A stretch of 51,447 nucleotides of DNA. It comes from a bacterium (GTDB taxonomy: Bacteria; Verrucomicrobiota; Verrucomicrobiia; Limisphaerales; UBA11358). The stretch is taken from NCBI GenBank assembly GCA_021813325.1, contig JAKALA010000023.1, forward strand, positions 1 through 51,447. Reading direction: 5' to 3'. Positions within the stretch are counted from its first letter, which is position 1. Each line of letters begins with the position of its first letter. The notes beneath the pieces were generated by a model. That model was not told the origin of the DNA. It saw only the letters and a program-made list of their open reading frames with translations, and searched no databases. Position numbers and translations under genes: made by a program. Of the stretch, positions 15,754 through 25,431 are shown piece by piece.

Positions 15754-16725
15754 TCACCACAAACCAGTAAGCCGCCCGCCAAAATGGATCCACAGAGGAA
15801 TAGTCAACAGGCCAAGGACAGAAGTGCCCAGCGCCACTTGCAAGGCGGTGCGCGGATCGCCGCCATAGTGTTTGGTGATGACAATGGGCAGCACGGCTGA
15901 GGGCATGGCTCCTTGCAGCACGAGAATGCGCTTCAGTTCCACCGAGCAGGGCAGGAATCTGGCCAGCAGCAAAAACAACACCGGCATCAGCAGCAACCGC
16001 ACGAGGGCCGCCAACGCCACCACGCGGGCGGCCCGGCCGCCACGGGCATCTTCCAGGTGATCGGCCACAATGGCGCCAATCAACAGCAAACCCAAAGGTA
16101 TCGCGGCCTGGCCGAACCAGTGAATCATGGTCAGGACCGGTTTGCCGGCCAGCACCAGCGGCGCGGGTGGGACGAACCCTGTTCCCAGAAAATTCAGGGC
16201 CAGCGCGAGCGTCAGGGCAATCAATGGCGGGTTCACAATTTTGCGCCATCCGCCAGCCAAGCCTGTTCCGGTCAACGTCATCACACCAACAGTCCACAAG
16301 GCCATCTCGGTGCCGACATTGTGCATGAACAGCACACCCGTCGTGCCTTCGTCAAACAGCGACATGCTGAGCGGAATGACCAGGTAAGCGTAATTTTGAA
16401 ATCCGGCCAAAAAACCGAACGTGCGTTGTTCCGGTTTGGTTTGCAGCCCGGCGGCCCGGGCAAAAAGCCGGGCAATCGTCACGCCCACGCCCGCCATCAC
16501 AAAGCCGGCCAGCGGCGGCAGCAAAAGATTTTCCGGCCGGCGCAAAGCTGCATTCCCCAGCACCGAATCAAAGATTAGCGAGGGAATCAACAGGTTGATG
16601 CAAACCCGCATCAGGCTTTGGTCGGCATCAGCCGACAACCAATCCCAGCGGCGCAGCCAGAGACCGACGCCCATGATGCCAAACACCGGCAACACCGCCG
16701 TCAGCACCGTCAGAAATTCATTCAT
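15754..16725 (-). CDS. AEC family transporter (auxin efflux carrier-like)
   Basis: A 323-residue inner-membrane protein with about ten hydrophobic helices in two five-helix halves, the normal AEC layout. Start MNEFLTVLTAVLPVFGIMGV and the central FLAGFQNYAYLVIPLSMSLF are typical; the second half contains AAIPLGLLLIGAIVADHL. Family members move small organic anions such as malate. It lies 36 bases after the stop of the CusA-like gene on the same strand, so it may be co-transcribed with the efflux genes, but a role in metal resistance is not indicated by its sequence. Confidence 0.88.
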   Translation of the reverse strand: MNEFLTVLTAVLPVFGIMGVGLWLRRWDWLSADADQSLMRVCINLLIPSLIFDSVLGNAALRRPENLLLPPLAGFVMAGVGVTIARLFARAAGLQTKPEQRTFGFLAGFQNYAYLVIPLSMSLFDEGTTGVLFMHNVGTEMALWTVGVMTLTGTGLAGGWRKIVNPPLIALTLALALNFLGTGFVPPAPLVLAGKPVLTMIHWFGQAAIPLGLLLIGAIVADHLEDARGGRAARVVALAALVRLLLMPVLFLLLARFLPCSVELKRILVLQGAMPSAVLPIVITKHYGGDPRTALQVALGTSVLGLLTIPLWIHFGGRLTGLW

Positions 16726-16761
16726 TCCCCAAATTAAAGCAGATTCCAGCCGTCATAGAAA

Positions 16762-19700
16762 TTACAACTTGGCGGCAGCTTTGATGTCCCGGTTCAAACT
16801 AAAACTGCGCCAGAGGAAATAAATTGCCGGATAGACCGCCAGTTCCATGATGGTCGAAGTGATGACACCACCGACCATCGGCGTGGCGATGCGTTTCATC
16901 ACATCCGCACCGGCGCCGTGGCTCCAAAGAATGGGCGCAAGGCCGGCGATGATGACGCACGCCGTCATGGCTTTCGGCCGGACGCGTTTCACGGCGCCGT
17001 GATAAATCGCGTCGCGCAAATCGACGGCGGAATTCAGCGCGCCGCGTTGCTTCCAATCTTCGTAAGCCAGATCCAAATAGAGGAGCATGACCACGCCGGT
17101 CTCGGCATCGAGCCCGGCCAGCGCGATGATGCCAACCCATACGGCCACGCTGAGATTGTAGCCGCACAGATAAATCGCCCAGAACGCGCCGACGAGCGAG
17201 AACGGCACCGCGAGCATCACGATGGCCGTCTTGATGGCGGATTTCGTGTTCAGATAAATAATCAGCGTGATGATGAGCAGCGTTAGCGGCACGACGATCA
17301 TCAGGCGTTCCTTGGCGCGCAGCATGTATTCATATTGACCGCTCCAGAACAGGTTGTAGCCGCTGGGCAATTGGATTTCGCCTTGGGCAATGGCCTCGTT
17401 CACCGCGCGCATCGCGGTCTCCACATACGTCCCGATGTCCACGCCGTGGATGTCCACATAAACCCAGGCATTGGGCACGGCGCCTTCGCTCTTGATGCTC
17501 ATCGGGCCGTCCACGACTTTGATGCTCGCGAGCTGGCCAAGCGGAATTTGCGCGCCGGTCGGCGTGGGCACGACGATATCTTCGCGCAACGCCCGCAAAT
17601 CGGAACGGAAATCCCGGTCGTAACGCAGATTGATGGTGTAACGCTGCAAGCCTTCCACGGTCGTCGTCAGAGGAATGCCGCCGAGCGCCACGGAGAGAAC
17701 GTCCTGCACATCACCGACGGTCAGGCCGTAACGCGCAATCGCATCGCGATCAATGTTGAATTCGATATAGCGTCCGCCCATCACGCGCTCGGCGAACGCG
17801 CTGGTGGTGCCGGGAACTTTGCGCATGACCGCCTCGACCTCGATGCCGATGCGTTCCAGCGTGGCCAGGTCCGGGCCGGCAATCTTGATGCCGACCGGCG
17901 TTTTGATGCCGGTGGAAAGCATGTCAATGCGCGTGCGGATGGGCATCGTCCAGGCGTTATTCAGGCCGGGAATTTGCACAACATTGTTCATCGCATCGAC
18001 CAATTCATCCGGCGTGCGTTTGCGATGGGCGATGACTTTGCCGGCGTCATCCTTGATGTCCACAGCGGGCCATTCGGATTCGGGTTTGAGGCGAATGGTC
18101 GTTTCGATCATGTCCAACGGCGCGGGATCGGTGGCGGTCTCCGCCCGGCCGGCTTTGCCAAACACTTGCTCAACTTCCGGGAACGACTTGATGAGCCGGT
18201 CAGTGACTTGCAAGATTTCACGGGCCTTCGTCGGCGAGATGCCGGGAAAGGTCGTGGGCATGTAGAGCAAATCGCCTTCATAAAGCGGCGGCATGAATTC
18301 CGAGCCGAGGTTTTGGAAGGGAAAAATCTTGCCGGCGGTGAACGCCGCATCCCGTAGTTTGCCCTCGGGGAGCGCATGCGCCGCCAGCCAGTTCCACGGG
18401 AGAAAAACCCAAACCATGATGATCCCGGCGCCAACGATCACCGTGCGCCGCCATTTCACCACGAAATCCAAAATCGGATGATAAATCCAGATGAGCAGAC
18501 GGTTGATGGGATTTTTCTCCTCAGCCGGAATTTTGCCGCGAATGAACCACGCCATCAGCACCGGCGCCAGTGTGATGGAAAGCAGCGCCGCAGCGGCCAT
18601 GGAATAGGTCTTGGTGAACGCCAGGGGCTTGAACAGGCGGCCTTCCTGTTCCCGCAGGGTGAACACCGGCAAAAACGAAACCGTGATGACGAGCAGCGAG
18701 TAAAACAATGTCGGCCCAACTTCCACCGCGGCATCGCGGATGATTTGCCAATGCGGCTTTTTGCCCTGGTCGTGTTCGAGATGCTTGTGGGCGTTCTCGA
18801 TCATGATGATGACCGCGTCCACCATGGCGCCGATGGCGATGGCGATGCCGCCGAGCGACATAATGTTGGAACTCAATCCCTGCCCGAACATCACGAGGAA
18901 CGACGCCAGCACCGCGACCGGCAGAATGATGATGGCCACCAGCGCGCTGCGCAGATGCATCAGAAACGCCGCGCACACCAGCGCCACGACAATGCTTTCC
19001 TCGATCAGTTTTTCCTCCAGCGTCTTGACCGCGCGATCGATCAACTGCGTGCGGTCGTAGTTTACCGTCACTTTCACGTCGGGCGGCAACGCTTTCATCG
19101 CCTGCGCCAGCCGCGTTTTCACGTCTTGGATGACCTGATAAGTATTCGCGCCATAGCGCACCACGACGATGCCGCCGACGGTTTCGCCCTGGCCATTGGC
19201 CTCGGCGATGCCGCGTCGCATGTCGGGGCCGAATTGCACCGTGGCCACGTCGCGCAATAAAATCGGCACGCCGCGCGCGCCCACGCCGACGGCGATCTTC
19301 TTCAAATCGTCCAGTTGCGTGATGTAACCTTTCACGCGCAGGATGAACTCGCGTTCCGACAATTCCAGCGAACGCCCGCCGACTTCGCCGTTGCTGCGTT
19401 CAATCGCCCGGCTCACGTCACTCAACGCAAGGTTGTAAGCGCGCAGCTTGGTTGGATCCACCGTCACTTGATATTGCTTCACGAAACCGCCGACGCTGGC
19501 GACTTCCGAAACACCCGGCACGGCGGTCAGTTGATATTTCAAATACCAGTCCTGCATCGTGCGGAGTTCAGCGAGATCGCGATTCGTCGAGTTCAAGGAA
19601 TACATGAAGGCCCAGCCCACGCCGGTCGCATCGGGACCAAGCGAGGGCGTAACTCCTTTGGGCAGTTGCGCGCCGATGCTGCTGAGATATTCCAACACGC

Positions 19701-20025
19701 GGCTCCGCGCCCAATACGGATCGGTCCCGTCCTCGAAAATCACATAGACGAACGAATAACCATAAAACGAATAGCCGCGCACCGCCTTGGCGCGCGGCAC
19801 CGAGAGCATTTTCGTCGTGATGGGATAAGTGACCTGGTCCTCAACGATGTTCGGCGCCTGGCCTTCCCACGGCGTGTAGATGATGACCTGCGTGTCCGAC
19901 AGATCGGGAATCGCATCGAGTGGCGTGTGGCGCACCGCATAAACGCCGCCCAACGCCACCGCCACCGTGCCGAGCAGCACGAGGAACTTGTGGCGCAACG
20001 AAAAATCAATGATGCGTTGAAGCAT
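16762..20025 (-). CDS. cusA: CusA-type heavy-metal efflux RND pump
   Basis: A 1087-residue inner-membrane proton/metal antiporter with the 12-helix RND layout and two large periplasmic loops. The fourth-helix region GAMVDAVIIMIENAHKHLE matches the Cu(I)/Ag(I) class rather than the zinc/cobalt class. The three methionines that bind copper in Escherichia coli CusA are all present: Met589 (LLYMPTT), Met639 (LDMIETT) and Met702 (RIDMLSTG). It pairs with the adaptor and TolC-family genes upstream on the same strand (gaps of 9 and 3 bases) to form a tripartite pump. Likely controlled by the divergent ECF sigma module at 26531-27909. Confidence 0.95.
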   Translation of the reverse strand: MLQRIIDFSLRHKFLVLLGTVAVALGGVYAVRHTPLDAIPDLSDTQVIIYTPWEGQAPNIVEDQVTYPITTKMLSVPRAKAVRGYSFYGYSFVYVIFEDGTDPYWARSRVLEYLSSIGAQLPKGVTPSLGPDATGVGWAFMYSLNSTNRDLAELRTMQDWYLKYQLTAVPGVSEVASVGGFVKQYQVTVDPTKLRAYNLALSDVSRAIERSNGEVGGRSLELSEREFILRVKGYITQLDDLKKIAVGVGARGVPILLRDVATVQFGPDMRRGIAEANGQGETVGGIVVVRYGANTYQVIQDVKTRLAQAMKALPPDVKVTVNYDRTQLIDRAVKTLEEKLIEESIVVALVCAAFLMHLRSALVAIIILPVAVLASFLVMFGQGLSSNIMSLGGIAIAIGAMVDAVIIMIENAHKHLEHDQGKKPHWQIIRDAAVEVGPTLFYSLLVITVSFLPVFTLREQEGRLFKPLAFTKTYSMAAAALLSITLAPVLMAWFIRGKIPAEEKNPINRLLIWIYHPILDFVVKWRRTVIVGAGIIMVWVFLPWNWLAAHALPEGKLRDAAFTAGKIFPFQNLGSEFMPPLYEGDLLYMPTTFPGISPTKAREILQVTDRLIKSFPEVEQVFGKAGRAETATDPAPLDMIETTIRLKPESEWPAVDIKDDAGKVIAHRKRTPDELVDAMNNVVQIPGLNNAWTMPIRTRIDMLSTGIKTPVGIKIAGPDLATLERIGIEVEAVMRKVPGTTSAFAERVMGGRYIEFNIDRDAIARYGLTVGDVQDVLSVALGGIPLTTTVEGLQRYTINLRYDRDFRSDLRALREDIVVPTPTGAQIPLGQLASIKVVDGPMSIKSEGAVPNAWVYVDIHGVDIGTYVETAMRAVNEAIAQGEIQLPSGYNLFWSGQYEYMLRAKERLMIVVPLTLLIITLIIYLNTKSAIKTAIVMLAVPFSLVGAFWAIYLCGYNLSVAVWVGIIALAGLDAETGVVMLLYLDLAYEDWKQRGALNSAVDLRDAIYHGAVKRVRPKAMTACVIIAGLAPILWSHGAGADVMKRIATPMVGGVITSTIMELAVYPAIYFLWRSFSLNRDIKAAAKL

Positions 20026-20034
20026 GGAAGTTTT

Positions 20035-21801
20035 TTATTTCTTCGCCGCCGGCATCGGCACCAAATCCATTTCGCACTTGGGACATTTCCCGGGATGATC
20101 GGAAATCACGTCCGGATGCATCGGACAATAATACATTTGCTTCGCCGGTGCCGCATTGGCCGGCGCCGCCGGCTGCGACATCACCGGAATCAGCGTCATG
20201 CCGCACAATGGACATTTACCGGGCTTGTCTTCGTGGACGCTCGCGTGTTCCGGCATCGGGCACATGTAATAAAGCACCTTGCCGCCCGGCTGAATTTTTT
20301 GCAGCGCCGAAGGCGTCACCGGCACCAATGCCATGCCGCAAATCGGACAGTTGCCGGGATGGTTATAAACAATCGAGACGTGCTCCGGCATCGGACAGAC
20401 GTAAACGACGGGTTCCGGTGCCGCCGGGCCTGGCGCGCTGGGGTTCGTCGAAGTATTGGTCGCTGCTTCATTGGTAACCGAACTCGTTTTCGCCTTCGTA
20501 GGCCCGCGCATTTTTTCAATCGCCTCGCGCAACTGGCTTTCCGAATCGAGCAGAAATTGGCCCGATGTCACGATCCGTTCACCCGCGTCGAGGCCACTGA
20601 GGACTTGAATCATGCCATGCGCGGCTTCGGCCCCCAGCGTCACCTGGTGTGCTTCAAATTTGCCGCCCGCCAGCGCGACGAACACGGTGTTGCGCTCGCC
20701 ACTGCGGAGCACCGCTTCATCCGGAACCAAGATGGCGGATGCCTCCAGTTGCGCGTGGATTTGCGCGGAGACGAACATGCCCGGCTTCAGAAAATAACCC
20801 GGATTTTCGAACTCCAAGCGCACCGTGGCGGTGCGGGTTTTTTCGTCCACGGTCGGATAGATGAACGTCACGCGCCCACGGAATTCGCGGTCGGGAAACG
20901 ACGCCACCTTCACCACGACTTCCTGGCCCAGCCGCACGAACGGCAAATCCTGCTCGTAAACCTGCGCCAGCACCCAAACGATGCCGAGATCGGCGAGGCG
21001 ATAGAGCTTCATCCCGGCGTCCACCATCTGCCCCTGCACGACGTTCTTTTCGATGACGAAGCCGGAGATTGGCGCATCCACGGGCAAGGTTTTACTCGGT
21101 TTGCGGGATTTCTCCAGCCCGGCGATCTGCGCGGCGGGCACGTCGAAAAAACGCAATTTTTGCGTCGCGGTATCGCGCAACGCCGTCACGCCGGGATCGT
21201 TGGTGGAACTGGAATTCAATGCGAGCAGAAACTCCACTTCCGCGCTGTAAAGTTCCGGCGAATAGATTTCAAACATCGGTTCGCCGCGATGCACCAACTG
21301 GCCGGTGGCGTCCACGTTCAGTTTTTCAATCCAGCCGCGAAATTTCGTGGTCACGTCGGCCAGGGCGGTTTCGTTGTAATCAATCGTGCCCACGGTGCGG
21401 ATGGTTTTGCGCAGCGGCCCGCGCTCCACCAGCGCCGTGCGCAGGTTCATGTTTTGCTGCGTTGCGGCATCCACGGCGATGGCGGCGGCGTCAGCGGCTT
21501 CTGCATATACCGGCACCATGTCCATACCCATGCTGTCTTTGGCCGGCACTGGGCTGGTTTCACCGGGTATCATCGTGGATTTGTAGAACTGGATTTTGCG
21601 CTCGCCACCAGCCGAAGCCCCGGCCGTGTTTCGGAGGGGCGTCAGTTTCATGCCGCAAATCGGGCAATTGCCGGGGTGGTCCTGGATGACCTGCGGGTGC
21701 ATGCCGCAGGTGTAAAGCGTCTTGGCCGTCTCGCCTGATGCCATGAATGCCGATCCCACCAGCGTCATGGCGGCCAACACGATCGAAAATAGCGATTTCA
21801 T
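20035..21801 (-). CDS. cusB: CusB-type periplasmic adaptor with four metal-binding modules
   Basis: A 588-residue membrane-fusion protein, longer than the ~400 of CusB. After a signal peptide (MKSLFSIVLAAMTLVGSAFM) there is one heavy-metal-binding module (YTCGMHPQVIQDHPGNCPIC). The HlyD-like beta-barrel, lipoyl and helical parts follow (about 100-450). Three more modules end the protein: CPMPEHVSIVYNHPGNCPIC, CPMPEHASVHEDKPGKCPLC and CPMHPDVISDHPGKCPKC. In the last, the usual second Cys-Gly-Met becomes Cys-Glu-Met. One such module is normal; four suggest enhanced periplasmic metal capture and delivery to CusA. It sits between the TolC and CusA genes. Confidence 0.93.
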   Translation of the reverse strand: MKSLFSIVLAAMTLVGSAFMASGETAKTLYTCGMHPQVIQDHPGNCPICGMKLTPLRNTAGASAGGERKIQFYKSTMIPGETSPVPAKDSMGMDMVPVYAEAADAAAIAVDAATQQNMNLRTALVERGPLRKTIRTVGTIDYNETALADVTTKFRGWIEKLNVDATGQLVHRGEPMFEIYSPELYSAEVEFLLALNSSSTNDPGVTALRDTATQKLRFFDVPAAQIAGLEKSRKPSKTLPVDAPISGFVIEKNVVQGQMVDAGMKLYRLADLGIVWVLAQVYEQDLPFVRLGQEVVVKVASFPDREFRGRVTFIYPTVDEKTRTATVRLEFENPGYFLKPGMFVSAQIHAQLEASAILVPDEAVLRSGERNTVFVALAGGKFEAHQVTLGAEAAHGMIQVLSGLDAGERIVTSGQFLLDSESQLREAIEKMRGPTKAKTSSVTNEAATNTSTNPSAPGPAAPEPVVYVCPMPEHVSIVYNHPGNCPICGMALVPVTPSALQKIQPGGKVLYYMCPMPEHASVHEDKPGKCPLCGMTLIPVMSQPAAPANAAPAKQMYYCPMHPDVISDHPGKCPKCEMDLVPMPAAKK

Positions 21802-21804
21802 AAT

Positions 21805-23151
21805 TCAACGGGCAGCTTGCGAGGTTTCGGTTTTTAGCAGCGGCGCGCCATCTGGCGGCACCCCGGCAACCAGCAAGACCAGTTGGGCGCGGGCGACTTC
21901 GCGCTGGATTTGCGCGGCGATTTCGTCGAGCTGGAAATTCAACAAGGTTTGTTCGGCATCAATCACGTTCAAGAAATCCACCTGGCCGGATTGATAGGCG
22001 GCGCGGGCGACTTCGAGCGACTGCCGGGCGCGAGGCAGGAGCCGTTCGCGCAACAGGTCGAGTTTGCGGTTCGCCGCGCGAATCAAATAAGTCTGTTCCG
22101 CAAAATCCACCACGAGGCGGATTTGTCCGGCCGAGAGCCGGGCCTCCGCCGCCCGCTTGCCGGCGTGGGCGGCGGCCAGTTCCGCCGCCAGTTTGTCGCG
22201 CCAGATGGGCAGCGTCATGCTGATCTGCGGATTCCAAAGAATCGGATTGGCATTCACATCGACGCGGCCGCCCGCGGAAAAATCCGGCAGTTGGTCCTTT
22301 TGCGCGACCCGGATGGAAGCGTCCGCCGCCCGAATGTCGGCCTCCAATGCCTTGAGCTGCGGATTTTGTTTCAGGGCGGCGGCGAGCCGTTGCTGGTCGT
22401 CCAGCGTGATGGGCGAAAATTCCGCCTGCGCCGGCACGGGTGGATCGGGTTGCTCGTTGCTTAGGCCGAGCGCCGCCTTGTATTGCGCCATCAAGACGTG
22501 GCGCGAATCCTCCAAATTTTCCGTTTCCGTGCGGAGCTTTTCCTGCTCAATCTGCGCGCGGAGCACGTCCTGCAAGGTGGCACGCCCGACTTCATTTTGG
22601 GCGCGGGCCAGCGCTTCCAAACTGGCCAGCAAGTCCAAGGACTGGCGGTTCACGCGGATTTGGGCGTCCAGGAAATGCAACGGATAAAAACTTTTCTCGA
22701 CGGCAAAGGCGGTCTGCAACGCGGCGGCTTCAAATTGAAAATATTTGGCGCGGCTATCCGCCGAAGCCAGCGCGGCGCGCGCGCGCAATTTGCCGGGACC
22801 GGGGAAATCCGCCATAAGCCCCGGCATGATGGACCGGATCGCGTCGTTGATGTCCAACTCGAACGTGAGTTTCGGGTCGGGCAGCGAACGGGCCACGGTG
22901 ATGTTTTCGACGGACGCGGCCCAATCGGCGTAAGCGGCGGCGACTTGCGGGTGGTTTTTCACCGCGAACATGACCACTTCCGGCAACGTGGCATGGGTTT
23001 GAAGCCCTGAATGATTGGTCGCGAGTTGCCCGCCAATCGCCGCCAAATCATCCCGCGCACCCTGTTCGCCGGGGGCGGGGATTCCCCGGCAGCCGGTGCC
23101 CAGCCCGGCAATTGCCAGGGCCGCCCCGCAGAGTTGAAAGATGGGTTTCAT
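21805..23151 (-). CDS. cusC: TolC-family outer-membrane lipoprotein
   Basis: A 448-residue outer-membrane channel subunit. The start at 23151 is chosen because MKPIFQLCGAALAIAGLGTGC there forms a lipoprotein signal with a cysteine in the lipobox; the open frame extends 23 codons further upstream. Two repeats of the TolC helical/strand fold follow, e.g. VMFAVKNHPQVAAAYADW and RAAYQSGQVDFLNVIDAEQT. It should complete the tripartite efflux system with the adaptor three bases downstream. The symbol is by position; CzcC-type proteins look similar. Confidence 0.9.
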   Translation of the reverse strand: MKPIFQLCGAALAIAGLGTGCRGIPAPGEQGARDDLAAIGGQLATNHSGLQTHATLPEVVMFAVKNHPQVAAAYADWAASVENITVARSLPDPKLTFELDINDAIRSIMPGLMADFPGPGKLRARAALASADSRAKYFQFEAAALQTAFAVEKSFYPLHFLDAQIRVNRQSLDLLASLEALARAQNEVGRATLQDVLRAQIEQEKLRTETENLEDSRHVLMAQYKAALGLSNEQPDPPVPAQAEFSPITLDDQQRLAAALKQNPQLKALEADIRAADASIRVAQKDQLPDFSAGGRVDVNANPILWNPQISMTLPIWRDKLAAELAAAHAGKRAAEARLSAGQIRLVVDFAEQTYLIRAANRKLDLLRERLLPRARQSLEVARAAYQSGQVDFLNVIDAEQTLLNFQLDEIAAQIQREVARAQLVLLVAGVPPDGAPLLKTETSQAAR

Positions 23152-23221
23152 GAATTGGCCGCAAAAAGGCGCGCGGGATTCCGGTTCCGCGCGCGGGTGA
23201 CAGGGCCGGAGCGCCGCCAAT

Positions 23222-23566
23222 TTACTTTTGATCAGACTTCTTGTCGGCGGCGCGGATGAGTTTCAGGTATTTTCCGGGATCTTTGTCAAAATCCTTTTTG
23301 CAGCCCTTGCAGCAAAGTTTCACCTGCTGCCCTTTGTAAACAAACGTGTAGGCTTTACCCATTTCCCCGAGTTTGTCGCCGGAAACGGGACAGGTCGCGA
23401 GCCGGTCCGGGATGGCATTGGTGCCGGCGTCGGCGGCCGCCGGCATGGCCATGGCGGCGGCACAAGGGCCGTTGGCGGCGCAGGCCTGAGCCTGGGCTTG
23501 GGGTGAAAACGCGAGCGCGCCAAAAGCGCCGGCGAGCAAGGCAAGGGACATAGTAATTTTTTTCAT
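23222..23566 (-). CDS. Small periplasmic YHS-like metal-binding protein
   Basis: A 114-residue secreted protein. The signal peptide MKKITMSLALLAGAFGALAF is followed by a Cys/Met/Ala-rich stretch (CAANGPCAAAMAMPAAA) and a YHS-like domain with TCPVSGDKL and KLCCKGCKKDFDKDP. The CxxC-type cysteines and the leading Cys-Pro are usual metal ligands in such domains. As the first gene of the efflux cluster, 70 bases before the TolC-family gene, it is probably a periplasmic copper scavenger or chaperone for the pump. Confidence 0.82.
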   Translation of the reverse strand: MKKITMSLALLAGAFGALAFSPQAQAQACAANGPCAAAMAMPAAADAGTNAIPDRLATCPVSGDKLGEMGKAYTFVYKGQQVKLCCKGCKKDFDKDPGKYLKLIRAADKKSDQK

Positions 23567-23913
23567 AAAATGTTAATTCAGTTCCTGGTTTATTTTATTG
23601 GTTGAGCGAACAATGACTACTACACCGTAAAATCCAAAACCCCTCACATTATTTTTATCGAGCCGAGCGCTGGTCAAATACTTTTCAGACAGTTGCATGC
23701 CTTGATGATGGCCTTGGCAAGCAAGCTCAGATGTAAAAAACATAGTGTCAACTGCAACATATGCCGGCCCGGGTGGCTCATAATATATGACAAAACCGCG
23801 CGCGGCTAAATTTGACATCGCCAGCAAAAATTCTGCCCTCCCACTGGGTGGTGAAAAATGGATTAAAATTGAGCCTTGGGGATTCAAACCCAAGGCTCTT
23901 GGTCACGGTCGGG
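23567..23913. other. 347-bp gap before the efflux cluster
   Basis: A 106-codon minus-strand frame (23573-23893) exists here but begins inside the terminator hairpin, lacks a signal or known motif and is AT-richer than the flanking genes, so I do not call it. The gap holds the HAF gene terminator and should hold the promoter of the efflux cluster, in the AT-rich part around 23590-23650. Confidence 0.45.
23871..23898 (-). terminator. Rho-independent terminator of the HAF gene
   Basis: GAGCCTTGGG (23871-23880) and CCCAAGGCTC (23889-23898) form a perfect 10-bp stem with an 8-nt loop, 16 bases after the stop of the HAF gene. On the minus strand the stem is followed by AATTTTAATC. This separates the HAF gene from the efflux cluster downstream. 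Confidence 0.8.
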
Positions 23914-25431
23914 TTACGGGAGCGGGACCGCCCGAAAAAATTGCATCGCCGAATGGTTGTTGATCATGACCTGGAACATATTGGTGGCCAGCGAAAAGTT
24001 TGTCATTGTGGACCACGTCCCTCCGTCTCCAAGCACAGTCGTTTGATCAACGCGGTAATGACCGTTCATCGGTCCGTAGAGCATCAGGCTTGGAGTTGCT
24101 CCAGCCGGCCTTTGTATCGTCAACATCGCCACTCCGGCATGCAAATCGGCGACCATTCCCGAGGGATTGCTCACGACGACGTTGTATTCGCCAGTCATAG
24201 CCGGTTGCATGGCGGATAGCATCAACGTGGCATTGGTCTGGCCTGGCAGATCCCTGCCGTTAAGCATCCACTGGTAACGCAACGTGTCGCCGGTGCTCAT
24301 GGCTACATTCATCGGCACGGTTGCACCCGCGCCCAGCATCAAGTTTGTGGGTGCGACGCTGATTTGGACTGGCGCGGAAACCGGCGTCAGCAGAAAAGCA
24401 TGCATTTGACCGTCCATCAGACCGGTGCCGACGATCTGGTTGGTGTCATTGATCCCGCGCGCCTCCATCAGCGTCCAACCGCTGTTGGTGGGGATGAGAT
24501 TGTTCAAATCGTGCATCATTCCGCCGGCAAACAAAAAGGCGTGCGGCATGCCATTGGTCGTGTCCGCTGTGCCCACAATGTTGGTGAAGGCGTTGATGCA
24601 GTAAGCCTGGCTATTGGTGCCACCCAAGGTTCCCAGGTCGCTCAACTTCACCCCCCCCATCATGCCGCCCGATGACGAATAGAATGCGTGCAAGCCGCCA
24701 TTACTCATCGTTGCGGCGCCCACCGCCATGCCGCCGTCGCTGAGGCCGTAGGCGACGCTTGAGCCGCCGCCCATTGTGCCCATGCTGCTCATGCCACCCC
24801 CCATCGTGCCCGCCGCTGTCGTAAAGGCACTCATAACCCCGCCGAAATGAGCAAAGCCGGCCACTTGGTTGCTACTGTTCATGCCATAACCGGCGCTGGA
24901 AGAAAGGTCGATCGAGTCAATGTCCATCATTCCGGCTGATGAATTCGTCCATATAAAAGCGTGCGACAGGCCCGCCGGAAGGTCCGCTTGGCCGGCAATG
25001 GTGTCGTGGTCATTAATGGCATAGGCAAGGCTGTTCGTGCCGCCTAGTGTGCCGAGATCCATCATGGTGAAACCATTCGATCCATTCGCGTCCCAAAAAC
25101 CATGGTGCATTCCGTTTGTTAAATCCGCCATGCCCACGATGTGTCCTTGATTATTGATGCCGTAGGCGCGGCTGTTGGTTCCCCCCAGTGCGCCAAGATC
25201 CATCATCAAGCCGTTGGTGAAGGCAAAGGCATGGGTGCGTCCGTCGGGCAACATCGCATCGCCGACGATGACGCCGTGATTGTTGATGCCATAGGCGCTG
25301 CTGTTGGTGCCGCCTAACGCGCCCAGGTCCGTGACGGCATAATTTTGCGCCCAGGCGGGTGTCAAGGCGACGGTGAGTAGAGCCATCTGACCCCAAAAAT
25401 GGGGAATGGCTTTGGGAAGAGCAAGTTTCAT
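23914..25431 (-). CDS. Methionine-rich secreted HAF-repeat protein
   Basis: A 505-residue extracellular protein. After a signal peptide ending near PAWAQ come at least six HAF repeats with the pattern LGGTNSxAYGINNxG and a following IVGxA and HAF. From about 330 an Ig-like domain follows (RYQWMLNGRDLPGQTNATL), then a C-terminal domain ending QFFRAVPLP. By my count 42 of 505 residues are Met, much of it in repeats where relatives have other residues, e.g. GTMGGGMSSMGTMGGG at about 210. Methionine clusters bind Cu(I) and Ag(I), and the gene lies directly upstream of the copper-type pump, so a metal-binding surface role is possible but unproven. It has its own terminator. Confidence 0.8.
   Translation of the reverse strand: MKLALPKAIPHFWGQMALLTVALTPAWAQNYAVTDLGALGGTNSSAYGINNHGVIVGDAMLPDGRTHAFAFTNGLMMDLGALGGTNSRAYGINNQGHIVGMADLTNGMHHGFWDANGSNGFTMMDLGTLGGTNSLAYAINDHDTIAGQADLPAGLSHAFIWTNSSAGMMDIDSIDLSSSAGYGMNSSNQVAGFAHFGGVMSAFTTAAGTMGGGMSSMGTMGGGSSVAYGLSDGGMAVGAATMSNGGLHAFYSSSGGMMGGVKLSDLGTLGGTNSQAYCINAFTNIVGTADTTNGMPHAFLFAGGMMHDLNNLIPTNSGWTLMEARGINDTNQIVGTGLMDGQMHAFLLTPVSAPVQISVAPTNLMLGAGATVPMNVAMSTGDTLRYQWMLNGRDLPGQTNATLMLSAMQPAMTGEYNVVVSNPSGMVADLHAGVAMLTIQRPAGATPSLMLYGPMNGHYRVDQTTVLGDGGTWSTMTNFSLATNMFQVMINNHSAMQFFRAVPLP

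Noticed and set aside
23573-23893. 106-codon minus-strand frame
   Set aside because: Its start lies inside the HAF terminator hairpin and no domain or signal peptide is visible.
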